In this document: piece after piece, positions 36,907 to 48,101 of the stretch
Layout: each line of letters begins with the position of its first letter
Numbering within the stretch: position 1 is the stretch's first letter
DNA from: Rallus limicola
Taxonomy: Eukaryota > Chordata > Aves > Gruiformes > Rallidae
Direction: 5' to 3'
Assembly: GCA_022605955.1 (NCBI GenBank)
Contig: JAKCOZ010000009.1
Coordinates: 5,084,001 to 5,148,000 of the forward strand
Length of the DNA: 64,000 bases
The notes under the pieces: generated by a model
What the model saw: only the letters and a program-made list of their open reading frames with translations
Told to the model about the DNA's origin: nothing
Database searches by the model: none
Translations under genes and position numbers: made by a program

Positions 36907-38809
36907 GAATAGGATTTTCCAACTGATTTGTGGCTATTAAACATCATATATCTGAAAAGCTATCAAATAGCAGGCAGCAGGGCTGCCGCATCACAGAGAC
37001 TGCTACATAAGCGAGCTCCCTCACTGAGGAATGAAGCAAACTCAACATCAGTTCAGGCTGGGTCCCAATTGAATGCTTAACCCAGCCCCCAAAAAATATG
37101 ACAATTTGCACATGGAATCTTCAACCTAGGTAAGACCCCTTTTTCTCTTCTGAGATGTGTTTTCTCATCCTGCAGATCATTTAAAAAAATAAATAAATAA
37201 AAGTCAGCCTCCTCTGCATTAGAGATGCCAATTATGAATTGTGAAATATTATAGTTTTCTTCCTGTAAGCAAAATACTTCTAACCAACATTAGAAGAATC
37301 ATAAATACAAAAAAGCCACAAAGAAATACCAAACAGCTAGTCTAATGATAAGATCATAGAAACCCACCCTATTGCCCTAGGGAAAAAAAGATATCCAATT
37401 CCATTAATGACCTGGAATGTAATAGGGAAAGATGACACCAGAGAAAGAGACCAGCAACTGAAGTCTTTGTTGCTGAAGCTCAACACTTCTCCTCATCTTC
37501 CCTCCCTCCCTCAGGACAAGTAAAATCAAGAAGATATCCATGACATTCAGTACCAGGGCACACAGATATCTGACACCTAAAAGCAACACAGAAACTCCAG
37601 CACATCCTAAGACAGCAAGGGAAGTATTTTTTTTTCTGTTCCCTGGAGATATCACACTTCTTTCCATGTCCTTCAACTCCATTACTGCAACATTTTATTT
37701 TCCACTTAAGACTAACAACACCTAGAGGAGAAGAAAAAGTATGTAAAACTTTTTTCCAAGTCATGAAAATGAGTTAGGTTGTAAAAAAATAGTACAGTTC
37801 TCAACTTTTACCTTTCCTTACAAATAAATGAGGGATTTAAAGAGTTTTCACAAAGTTTTGTAGGGCACAAGAGCTTAGCAAGACATCTTTCATGTTAGCT
37901 GGTTGCATTATTTATCAAACAAGCTTCCCTTTTTAGCAGTATCACTTAACATAAGCTAACTAGATTTCTATGTGTCTGCCTCAAATCATTAGCAAATAGA
38001 CCTTTCTTACTTTTACTCTGAATGTATATAAGAATTCGTAACTATTTCGCATACACTCACTTATAACAAGCCTGTGCTGGAAGCACATGCTCAGCTCAGC
38101 TTCCACACCTGGGGGTGTTGCAGTTCTCACCCACATGCTAATTGCACTTAACAGGTAAAGACACACAACTTCAAAGAAAAAAAAATCCACAAGATTTTTG
38201 ATATATTTCTCTAGATGCCCTTGCATAATGTCACTTTAAAACTTTCCATTGTATGTCAAACAATAATTTGGGATCATGCAACAATGAATGCACAGATACT
38301 TCCTTTCCCTCTCCTAGCCATACACCATCTGTTACCAAAAAGAAAAGGGACTAAAGCAGCCCTCATTGCAGTTCTCTAACAGAATTTTTACACCCCTCTC
38401 TAAAACCGAAGTCCCTGAATGCCAGGTGGTGCACAGATTTATATGAATACTTTAAGAGAAGCTAGCATTATGTTATCTGACACATGAACTAGATGCTCAA
38501 GGAGCAGCCTTTCCACCACTAAGCTTCAGAAAAGAGTCAAGATTGAACTTTCAGAAGTATTAACACAAGTCACAGTATGAAACAGAGTTTGAGTTCTGTC
38601 ATCACACAGGCCCTATCCACATTAAAAAAACCCAAGTCAGCAAGCTAATTAAGTTCAAGGGCAAGCCACTGCATGCAGACATTGACAAAGCACTAACTGC
38701 AAGGAGGTCCTAAAGCACACTGCTTGTAAACAGCTGCCTTTCTTCAAAGGTAAAGAAATACTTTACCTCAAAAGTAGTTTTTCCACTCCTTTATTATCAC
38801 TTTAATATG

Positions 38810-38847
38810 CTTCATAAAACATTGTACACTTCATAAAACACTGTACA
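38810..38847. repeat. 19-bp tandem duplication
   Basis: CTTCATAAAACATTGTACA followed directly by CTTCATAAAACACTGTACA, one mismatch, in intron 1. Confidence 0.9.
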
Positions 38848-41800
38848 ACTGGCTCCCACCTCAAGTAAAAATGGTATTATGCTTGCCTTTTTGTTTTATC
38901 TCCTGACCACAATTTCATTAGCATAATTTTCCTCCCCAAATTCCTTTGGAAGTATTCTGAGAAGACACTCTGAACACCTGAATCAAGAGATATTGCCAGT
39001 AAAGCTGAACAACTTCCACAAATAAAGTAATTTTCTGCCAGCATAGTTAGATCTACACAGGTGTATAAAAGAAACAAAGAATAACTGTGTCATACTGTGA
39101 TTAGATTCGGTATTACTACCTGTGGTACCTTTGTAATGAAGGCTTTGTCCAACACAACATAATACGGTTTTCATTAAAATGCCATTAAAAAAATATCTAT
39201 TCCCATGACTGGAAATGCCATTGGATAGACAAAAGTCAAAATCTGTTCAAATTAAGTCCAGACCGGGAGGAAAATAATGTTAAAAAAAAAAAAGTAAGAT
39301 TAGGAGAAATTACATACAATCAGTAGGACAATCAACAAGCAAAGGGTGGCTAGCCAAACACTTTTCAAGCAGGAAGTAGCAAAAACACTTCAACTACAGA
39401 GGCACACCTCCTACTATCACATATATAAAAATGGAAAACAGTTTCATTAAAAGCTGCGTGGCTCAACAACATAATTGCACAGCATAATAAAAAGTTATAA
39501 AAGTAAAGCCTCAGACCTAGGTAACATTTATTCTCATCCTATCTCAAGTCAGGCCTGCAAGGCCCAGGTTTTACCGGCCCTAGCGAAGGCCTCAAATTTC
39601 AGGCTACTCACTGTTACCGCATTCATGGTTCTCAGCAGCACCGGGTTAGTGCGTAGCTAAAAGAAACCTTGCTGAGCTTCTCTAAGCCTGCACTCCAAGC
39701 TCCAGAAGATACCTGAAATTCACCTCAACTGCATGGAAGCACCAATCACAATAGATTCTACACTTCTTATACATTAATCCTTTCCAAAATGCCTGCTGGC
39801 ATATTTACATAGAAGTTTGATCAATAAGAATATCAAAATTAGAGATACTTATTGGACAAGCCTACAAACTAACACCCAAACAATCAGGTCAATCTCAAAG
39901 TACATTTATGTGACTGTAAGTGACTATTATGCTAGAAATAAGTGATAGCTGTGACTCCTCAGGTATACTTACCAATAAAGCACATGGGAAAACCGGCTGG
40001 TAATCAAAGACAAGGCTGCAGGCAGAGTAGTCTGGACTTGCTAGCAACAGCAGCACAGTTCAGGTACCCTTTAACCATACAGAGAGAGTTAGTTATGTGA
40101 CAGCATAGGAGAGAAAGCACAATGACTATGAGTCATCCACTTCATTATATGCTTTATCAATACACCTCACGATAGAGTTGCTAATTAGTGACAAAACAAA
40201 ACAGTGATGCATTAATGGGAGAGTACCCCAAGTTTTTGGGCCATTCTCTTCTTTTATTGATTTAGCACTTCAAACAACTTATGCACATTTTGAAATTCAA
40301 ATAATAAACCATGTGATGCTACCAGCATTCTAACACTTCACACAAGTAAGCTGATTGCCGTTGCTTTTGGAATCCCCAAAATACTTTACAGGCTTCTGGA
40401 TTAGTTGTCACTTACTCAGGCAAATGGCTGTATTACCAAGTTTCCAGTAACACCATCTCATTCCCAACTCACTCCACCAGCCTACTATAAAAGATGCAAT
40501 GACTGCAAAGCATCACAAGGATCCTATAAAGCCTCAAGTATTTCTGCATGGCATCTGAAATGAGGTTTTTCCCAATGATCCCCAGCTGTGTTTCCAAGTC
40601 TGGGAACAAGATAGAAAAGAGCTTGAGCTCTAATACCAGAAATCAGCACTCCACAAGCTAACCTACAACCAAAGGGACAACTGATCCACTTAATTGATTT
40701 CAGCTGGTTTATGGGAACCCTGTTTTCATACTTGCCAATCATCTTCACTAATTGCTGCTTTCCCCTCCACCCCCAATTCCTTTCTCTGCCATGACATGAG
40801 CACAAGACTTTGTATGGCTGAAAAATAAATATTGAGGGAACTATCAAACTGAAAAACAACACAAGAAAAAGTCCAAGTTTCTTAGATGGGAAAGTTCCCT
40901 GATGTAGTTCACTAAGAGTGCTTCTGCCAGAACAGTGCGTGAAGCAAACAGTCAATAAATAAACTGCCCCACTGCATGTGGGGTCACGACCTAATTCAAT
41001 TACAGACCAATCTAAATTAGTTAGAACTGTGGAGGACCCCAATGTTATCAAGCAAGTAACAGAACTTCAGAGCAATTAGAAGATTAAGCTAACAATTTGG
41101 CAATAAAACAAGTGACCTCAAAGCACAGCCTTTGAAAAAGTGTAAATCTCAAATTTATATGAGGAACTAACAAGCCACAAGTCTGCCTGTGCTTATGTGC
41201 TCCTTCAGCTATGAAGTCAGACATGAAGCTTACAAAGAAAAAATTAGTAAATTCAGACTTCAGCTTTTCATGGGAGGCTTCTGCCAGCCTATACATTAAT
41301 CTGGAAAGGCTGCAGCACTGCAGAACACGTGCTTTGTACTAGCCCTGCTTATTCACTTACTGGTCCAACCCCAGTCACTCTGTGACATTATACCACTTAT
41401 TATAAATGAAAATATACTATGGTTTAGACAACTACTCCAAACCCCGCGCACCTTAATAATGTAATAAAAGCAACCCAAATTACAAGCTGCATTAAGATCA
41501 CTTTTGCAGGCTTTCTGCCAGTTTTATCTAGCCACTATTATCTAAGAAGTATCCCTTTAACTTTTAAAAAAGATCAATATTCTGCTTCCCTAACACGATC
41601 AATCTGAGCTCATCTCAATGAGAAAAGCAAATTCTATAGTCTCAAAGCTGTCCCTTAATGAATAATGAGGGAGGCACAAATCAAACAGCTTTTAATGCCA
41701 CACTACTACAACAATGGTCAGAGTTGATAGCCAGTCCTAGGTCACTTCAGACTTAATTGATTGTTGCAAATACCACAGCACCACTAGCAGAAAAAAGTAG

Positions 41801-42594
41801 TAACACATATATATCCCAAAACATTCATGCCACTGACTCCCACTGAGACGGCTCCAAAGCCAGCAAAACATTCTGTGGCATGTTTTGCCTCCAAATCACT
41901 TTAAAATGGAGTTATAGCATGAAAGCCAGCATTTCTCAAACTTCTCCTCTACAACCCCCATTACACATTTCTTCTCTGCCACTCTGAGCACTCCAGCCTG
42001 CAGACTGCCTATGGACATACAGCACAGACAGTGTAAGCGAAAAGATTCACAAGTTCTGAAACATTACTAAATCAGGTTAGCCACTTTTTGGCTGAAGACT
42101 CCATACCAAGCTTAAGGATCAGTTTCCTTTCTCCACCATATCTGCTTATCCCCAGGCATGCTGTTCTTTCCTCCCTGACTCAGGCTCTCCCCAAATTATA
42201 TGTCATTACTTGCACTAGGAACTGCTGTAACAATCCAAAACCAATGGTAGGTGGGGGAGAGACCACTTCCAGCCAAATTCTAGTCAGCTCTAATCAGGTT
42301 AGGAGGTCTCAATCTTCTAGTCAAAGACTTAAAAACCTGATTTTACTGCTTCAATGATTGCTAAAAGCAACAAATAATAAGCTTGAGTCACCAGAGGGCA
42401 CTAACGCTTCTACCTAATGGCAAATGCACTCCTTCAATTAGGAGGACTGATAATTACATCCACATCATCATGTATATTTTATCTGGATTGAACTTCAGCC
42501 AGCTTGTTCTAATCCATGTTCAAATCTCAACCACATGCTGATGAGATACTGAGCAGTTGCGGTGACACTTGCAATAAATGGGGGAGACTGACAG

Positions 42595-42669
42595 TCTCCC
42601 CAGACAGACCAGACAAAACAAGGCAGGCTCTCCCCAGACAGACCAGACAAAACAAGGCAGGCTCTCCCA
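42595..42669. repeat. 34-bp tandem duplication
   Basis: Two identical 34-bp copies (42595-42628 and 42629-42662), beginning TCTCCCCAGACAGACC, followed by the first bases of a third (TCTCCCA). The copies show no mismatch, so the duplication is recent or homogenised. Lies in intron 1. Confidence 0.92.
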
Positions 42670-45371
42670 CTTCACTTGAGATCTAAAGCTCACACTGACT
42701 ATGAAATGTATTTGGATGTATGCATATGAGTTAAATTCTGAAACAGGCATGAAGAACAGGCACGAAGTCCAACACCTCAAAGACACAGAATATTCTTCAG
42801 AGTTTGGTACTGTAGGAGACCCCAAACAACATCTGTCTCAGAAAAAAAAAGAAGGGGGAATATCAAGTAGCAACAGATGCATGGGTATCTCAAATTTGGC
42901 ATCAAATCAACGGCCAAGTTACATCCTTAACAAAGGTCTTTAAGAAAGGAAGCTGCTCTTTACCACTGAGAAATAAGCACGGTTTTAAAGCACAAATATG
43001 TTCCATATGTGGGACTGGCAAGAACGTGTCTGGATATTCTGACCAAGGAGCTCTTGAGCCTCTCTGCATCAGGCAGAGGGGTGCGCTGCAGCACATGCAG
43101 ATATTTTTCTGAAGCAAGAAACCTTGACTTGATGTACCCAATACAGTCACAAAGAGCCAAACCACACCCTGGCTGATGGAGCCCTACAGAAACAACAGCA
43201 AAGCTTCTAGCACCTGCAAGGTTCCCTTTTCCCCCCAGTATTATCGCCCTGCACTTCTTCCTAAATTGTCCTTCTTGTAGTTTGGACTGTAAGACCACAC
43301 AAGCAGGGAAAGGAAAGGGAATGCTATCTTGGCTTAAGACACAGAGTAAAAGCATAGAGGCAGTCACTTCTCTGCACTGAAGTTACAGCCATGGGGAAAA
43401 GTCAAACTGACAATAAAGCTGGGGGACCAGGGATTCTGAGAGCACTCTCAAGGCACTTCCATGGGTTCAAGGAAGACATTTTTACCAATTGTCAATCTAC
43501 AAGCCATCTGGTAAGCCTGTAGGGAGTTTTGAAAATACCAGCTGTGAGTGTACTTGAGAGGAGCACACCTCCGAACAGTGAGCCCAAGAGAGTAAACATG
43601 AACCTTTTACATGTCAGAAACACTGTATTTTAGAATAAGCCCTGGCCCACTAGATTACCCCATATTTTATTTTGCTATACTGTACAACTGACTAAAACAG
43701 GTCAGTTTTACTAGACAAATGCTCCTACAAACTGAAATACAGACAGGAAACATACTCCCTCTTCCTCAGCCAACAAGGAGGTTCAATGCCCATCATTTAC
43801 ACCACGCCAACTTTTGAAATGTGACAACAAGAAGCTCCAGTGTTCAGAGCATACCATGCTGCTGAATACATCCTCCCCTCCTGTAATGCTGGGCCACCCT
43901 CTCCCTTCCAACCCCCCTCTTCCCCACGTTACACAGCTCCTCCTGACCACACAAAGCTGGTCCCACCAGCTCAGCCCAGTGACTGGAGCAGCGGGAGCTG
44001 CAAGCCCTCTTTCTGTTCAGCAGAATACCATGTGGTACGAGCTTGGCCTAAAGTATCCTAATGCCATTTTCCCTAGGCCCCTACCAGGACTTTAAGGATC
44101 TTTGTAAAGGAAAAAGTCACATACCCTCACATTCTAGGGGATTAAGCACACAGAGCATCTACTTAGAAGACCCAACAGTAACATTATGACTCTCTTTTAG
44201 GTGATTAGCTCATAAACAGACAAAACACAAAGCCCACACTGCTTCTGTTCATGCAGTAAATACTACACACATGAGCATTAGAAGATGACTTCTACTGCAG
44301 CAGTTCCAGGTATTTAAACACAAAGATTATTAACAGAAATGTTTTCTCATTATTTTGAATATGCTTTTTTAAGTATCTTTTCTAACAAAGACTGTAAAAC
44401 AACACTAAAATCAGAAATGCACTATTCCTTTGATGTCTTATACTTCAACAAAATGTGACCAATTACATTTCCCATCCTTCAAGGAAGTTTTCAACTCAGA
44501 TTTATTGAATGAAAGGAAGGCACCCAAATGACTCAGCTCCACGCAAATATAAAGGAAAAAGATTAATCCCTAATCACAGTGAGAAAAAAGTCAGGGGAAT
44601 AAACTGTTTAAGATGCGGGTGTGTCCTTATCAATTTAAATCTTTTGCTATTCAAAGGCATGAGAAGCACAACATTAGCACCCTGAGACTTCATTAGCCTT
44701 CTGAAGTCTCAAATATTTATTACAAATATGGACCATTTAAAAAAAAAGCGAGGTCAAAGAGCTAGCTCTGTACCTCCATACTTGTTCACTGGTGTAAAGT
44801 AGCATTATGATCAATAAAATATCTAAACATTAAGATTTCCAATCTACAGAGGCACTAGCAGGATATGACTGCAGGAGGGAGTTCTCTCCAAAAAAAAAAA
44901 AATCTGCAAAGACATATTTCAGAGGGAAAAAAAACCAACCCTGACAGTAAACAGGATAACCTCATGAAGAGAGGACGGGGTTGTTTTTTTTTTTTCCTCC
45001 ATCAGATTGAGTAATCAAACTTTTCTCATCAAAATTCAGCAACAGAAATTAATATTCACAAAGGGACTAACAGACTCCAAGCACATCTTCCAGTTGCATC
45101 TGTCTGCCCATCTCAGCCATGTCCCACTAGCATTTCGGTGCACAATACATTGCCAGGCTTGTTGGGAGAAATACGTAATTTCAGACTAGCAGGAGAGCTT
45201 CTTTACCTACAAACCAAACTCTCAATACAAATGTCACCAGAGGGCACCCTTTCAATTCAAGTGACCCAGCTTCAGCAAACTTCTGAGCAAGGCCGCAGAC
45301 AACCCACAGGCAGGGATCCATGGAGACTGCACTAAGCAGAAACAGTTTTGCTTCTGCAAAAGACTTCCTTC

Positions 45372-45388
45372 AAAAAAAAAAAAAAAAA
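45372..45388 (+). repeat. Poly-A run, 17 bases
   Basis: Uninterrupted A17 in intron 1, in an A-rich neighbourhood that continues to about 45450. Confidence 0.85.
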
Positions 45389-47638
45389 GCCAACACAAAG
45401 CAACCCACCCCCAGAAATACAAAATAAGTTTTAAAAAAAAAAATCACCAAATATAAATTAAATTGTTTATCCCAAAAACACGGGGTATTTTTCAGAGCAA
45501 ACACCACCAATAAAGAATACAAGCTATTACCAACTTCTCTATTATGTTATACTGTGGTCCTTGATAGTATCAATTCACTCAAGCAGCTTTGACACTCCTG
45601 TGCATCATAACTTACAGAAGCAGAGTCCAAATCGGTACAGCTCATGTGGAGGTGCCTATGGAAGGCCTCTAGCAACAGCCTCATCAATACTAAACCATAA
45701 AACAACACATGAAAAACACGGGTCTATCTTGTCCTGAGAAAGCTCTGAGAAAAAAAAGCATTTTTATACTTCTTAATACCCTGTATTTAATCTTGGCTTA
45801 AAAAGAGTGAAAAATCAAACAATTTGTGTGAAGATAACTCAAAAGTATCAGCAGTTTTCAACCTTTGCTCTGTGTATTGTTTCTAACTGCCTGCTTGGCC
45901 TTAACAAAGATTTAAAAGAACCAGGTGAGCTGAGGTTCATTAAACAAAAATGCACAGAATGGCTAAAAACGCAGTAGGTCTCTGTATCACAAAGAGTTTG
46001 CAAACAACTGTTTGATGTGAAGGGAAAGTTAAGCCCATTTTGCTCAGAGACAAACCACCACCACAATGATACTAAAATCAAGTTGCAGAGACAGGCAGTG
46101 ATAAAGAGGGAGAAGGAAAATAATCATTATGCATCTTATGACATCTTCCAGTCTTGACATAAATTCAAAAACCACAGGGCTACAAGACATTTGATTGCCT
46201 ACTTATCCCTCTAGCCCATTTGAAGTGAAACAGCCTCCATCTCTTCTAGCTCTCTAGGACAGCAAAGCCCCTTAGTTTGGCATAGGAAGGGGCAGAGGGG
46301 AAAGTAGTAAGACCTGTGCAAAGGCACCTTTGGTCAGCACAGGGATTGCTCAGATACATAACCATATCCACAGAATTCCACCATGCTAGTAGCTACTATT
46401 TAAACACACAGGAACAAGTTACTTCGAACTATTACTTATCATCACCACTCATCTTGGTTTAAAATACGTCTATATAATTGCTTTTCCAGTGTCTGCTGCC
46501 AGGAAAGAAACATGCCAGACACTCCTGATGACAAGTAAACAGCATCTACTCGCCTGCACACGCTCTAAAGCAGATCCCTGCCCGCTGCAAGGCGATGCAC
46601 TCTTGGTCCTCTAAACTTACCCGATTTATGTAAAAGCAGCGCTACGGCGGCCCCATCCCCTGACTACCTCTCCCACCGCCGCCTGTGTGTGTCCGTCCCC
46701 CCCACTCCCGCCCCGGGGTCGCGCTGCCCTACATCTCACATCGCGCGAGCTTGGCCCCCATTCAAGGTGAAGGTGCCCCAGCCCCGCCGGGGAAAGGATG
46801 ACTGGATAGCGGTATCTCACAGCCACAGACACCGCGCCACCCCCCGCTTCCCCTCCAACCGCCCTCAGGCCCCGCCGCGGCGCCGAGCCCGATGACCCAC
46901 ACGGGAGCACGGGTCTGCCCATCCACGCGCACGAACACGTTAACAGCCCCCTCGCCCGGCCTGCGGCTACTCCCTTGGGTGCCTCTAGACGGCGGCAGGG
47001 GGGGGGCAGCTTCCCCTTTCCCCGGGCCACAACCTGTTCTCCAGCCCCTCAGGCAGACAGCGCGGGGAGAGGGGGTGGGAATAAACGACTGGAGGCGCGC
47101 TGCTGGCCCGCTCCGCAGCTCAGGCATCCCTCCATCTTGCAGCAAGGCCGGGGGGCGCCGGGCAGCACCATCGCCCCACGCACTCACAAACACACGCACA
47201 CACTCCTCAGACACTGACGGGCGTGAGGGCGCTGCCGAGCCGCCGGCCGGGTCCGCGGGGGACGGCACCCCGTTGCCCACCTCTGCCTCTGCTGCCGCCG
47301 CCCAACCCACCCCCCACCCCCGCGGCACCCGTGCGAGGAGCCGGGCGACAGGTGGGCGGCAGAGCGCGCGGTTCCGCGAGCAGCCTGCCCCCGGCGAGGT
47401 AACGGCTGGGGGCCGGGACACTCCCCGGATCTGGGAGGGGACCGCGCGCCTCCAATCCCCGGCCGGCAGCCGTTTAGGGCCCGGCGTGCGAGCCGGGGTT
47501 AAGCCTCCCTTCTTTCCTCCGAGGGGGAGCTGGACAATAAGCCCCGCTGCGGCTATCCCGCGGAGGCGGGCGCCAGTCTCGCGGCTTTCTCCTCCCCCTC
47601 CTTCTCCCCCCTCCTCCTCCCCCAGCAGCCCGGCTCAC

Positions 47639-47900
47639 CTGCGAGAGGGGGGGGAGATGGATGAGCGGAGGCGGGCGAGGACGGGGAAGCCGCTCCGGCT
47701 GCTGCAGGGGCTGCCGGGCTCCCCTCCGCCCGCGGTGGGTCGCTCAGCGCCGCTCACCGCCTCCGCGCTGATGCGGGAGAGTCGGCAGCGCCGCCACACA
47801 CACTCACTCACGCATACACTCTCCCATACACATATACACACTCACGCACGCACACACACACGCACGCACGGAGGGGGGCCGGAGGGGGGCGCCCGCCGCC
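47639..47900 (-). other. RALGPS2: RALGPS2 exon 1, 5' untranslated (5' end estimated)
   Basis: The exon's 3' boundary is set by the donor CAG|GTGAGC on the minus strand, with the intron GT at 47638-47637, inside the CpG island. The next strong acceptor on this strand that leads into recognised coding sequence is exon 2 at 22745. The 5' boundary cannot be read from sequence: the island has no TATA box and probably fires from dispersed sites, so 47900 is a placeholder. If transcription starts above 47833, exon 1 carries the short uORF MCMGECMRE (47804-47833). In the main reading frame the last stop before the RALGPS2 start is a TGA at 47746-47744; from there the frame is open to the splice site with no AUG. 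That this is the first exon is inferred from position, donor quality and the island. Confidence 0.6.
47843..47870. repeat. Alternating CA/CG tract in the promoter island (Z-DNA-prone)
   Basis: 28 bp of strictly alternating pyrimidine and purine made of CA and CG steps. It sits in a wider CA-rich segment (about 47795-47870) with CACTCA and CATACA variants. Located at the presumed transcription start region of RALGPS2. Confidence 0.8.
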
Positions 47901-47904
47901 ACCC

Positions 47905-47914
47905 GCGCATGCGC
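47905..47914. promoter_or_regulatory. NRF1-like palindromic site (GCGCATGCGC)
   Basis: Exact match to the palindromic NRF1 consensus GCGCATGCGC, located just upstream of the presumed exon 1 in the CpG island. NRF1 sites are typical of TATA-less housekeeping-type promoters close to start sites. Function here is inferred from motif and position. Confidence 0.6.
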
Positions 47915-47972
47915 GGCGAGCCCCCTCAGCCCGCCTCCTCCCGTATGGCGAAGCGCCGGTGCTAGGCACGAA

Positions 47973-47980
47973 TTGCGCAA
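47973..47980. promoter_or_regulatory. TTGCGCAA palindrome, C/EBP- or bZIP-like
   Basis: A perfect 8-bp palindrome matching the core of the C/EBP consensus, about 60 bp upstream of the NRF1-like site. Motif match only. Confidence 0.35.
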
Positions 47981-48087
47981 GCGTCGACCCGAACGGGTGC
48001 GCGGAGCCCGGCGCGCGCCTCCCCGCGCAAGGGCGACGAGCAGCCCAACGGCCATTGTGGAGGGGGGCGGGCCCCACGCCCGCACGA

Positions 48088-48101
48088 GTTGCCGTAGCGA
48101 C
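48088..48101 (+). promoter_or_regulatory. RFX X-box-like inverted repeat (GTTGCCGTAGCGAC)
   Basis: Fits the X-box layout GTTGCC-N2-RGYAAC with one mismatch (AGCGAC for AGCAAC). It lies in the upstream half of the island next to a GGGCGG box (48061-48072). RFX factors bind such sites in many CpG-island promoters, including ciliary genes. Motif match only. Confidence 0.4.

Larger units (their letters stand above)
22746..47638 (-). other. RALGPS2: RALGPS2 intron 1 (about 24.9 kb)
   Basis: AT-rich, with no recognised coding exon on either strand. It holds simple-sequence tracts and small duplications annotated separately (23022, 29264, 36203, 36874, 38810, 42595, 45372), a weak CR1 remnant near 29455, and at its 5' end part of the CpG island. 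Open frames such as those at 40524-41051 and 33191-33532 lack family resemblance. First introns of this size next to island promoters often carry enhancers, but none can be pointed to from sequence alone. Confidence 0.85.
1..47900 (-). other. RALGPS2: RALGPS2 gene, 5' part (gene span; truncated at the left window edge)
   Basis: Gene-level entry linking the exons listed separately. Four coding segments on the minus strand, each bounded by AG acceptors and GT donors, join without a frame break into 100 codons. They begin MDLMNGQSSSVNIAATASE and run into the start of a RasGEF domain. The N-terminus, the SSSSESLSDKGS stretch and the [15 protein letters not shown] segment match my recollection of vertebrate RALGPS2; RALGPS1 has a different N-terminus and reads more like SKKEKHSLAPNVVAF. 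The family protein activates RalA/RalB GTPases through its CDC25-like domain, binds SH3 adaptors such as Grb2 through a PxxP motif, and has a C-terminal PH domain that recruits it to membranes. Only the N-terminal part is inside this window. In human, ANGPTL1 is nested in a RALGPS2 intron on the opposite strand; I see no trace of it here, so it would lie in a later intron. The 5' limit is approximate. Confidence 0.93.

Noticed and set aside
40524..41051. 175-codon open frame, minus strand
   Set aside because: No recognisable domain and no convincing flanking splice sites; chance frame in intron 1.
46762..47421. 219-codon open frame on the minus strand in the CpG island
   Set aside because: Lies downstream of the exon 1 donor in intron 1; low-complexity Gly/Arg/Pro translation with no family resemblance.
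47635..47841. Open frame across exon 1 that could provide an upstream protein start
   Set aside because: Its first codon is GTG, not ATG. After splicing to exon 2 the frame is not that of RALGPS2 and stops at the TAA ending at 22703.
46892..47965. 357-codon open frame on the plus strand in the CpG island
   Set aside because: Composition is Pro/Arg/Ser-rich low-complexity with a TH-repeat from the CA tract, as expected in stop-poor GC-rich DNA. No domain is visible, and it lies opposite RALGPS2 exon 1.
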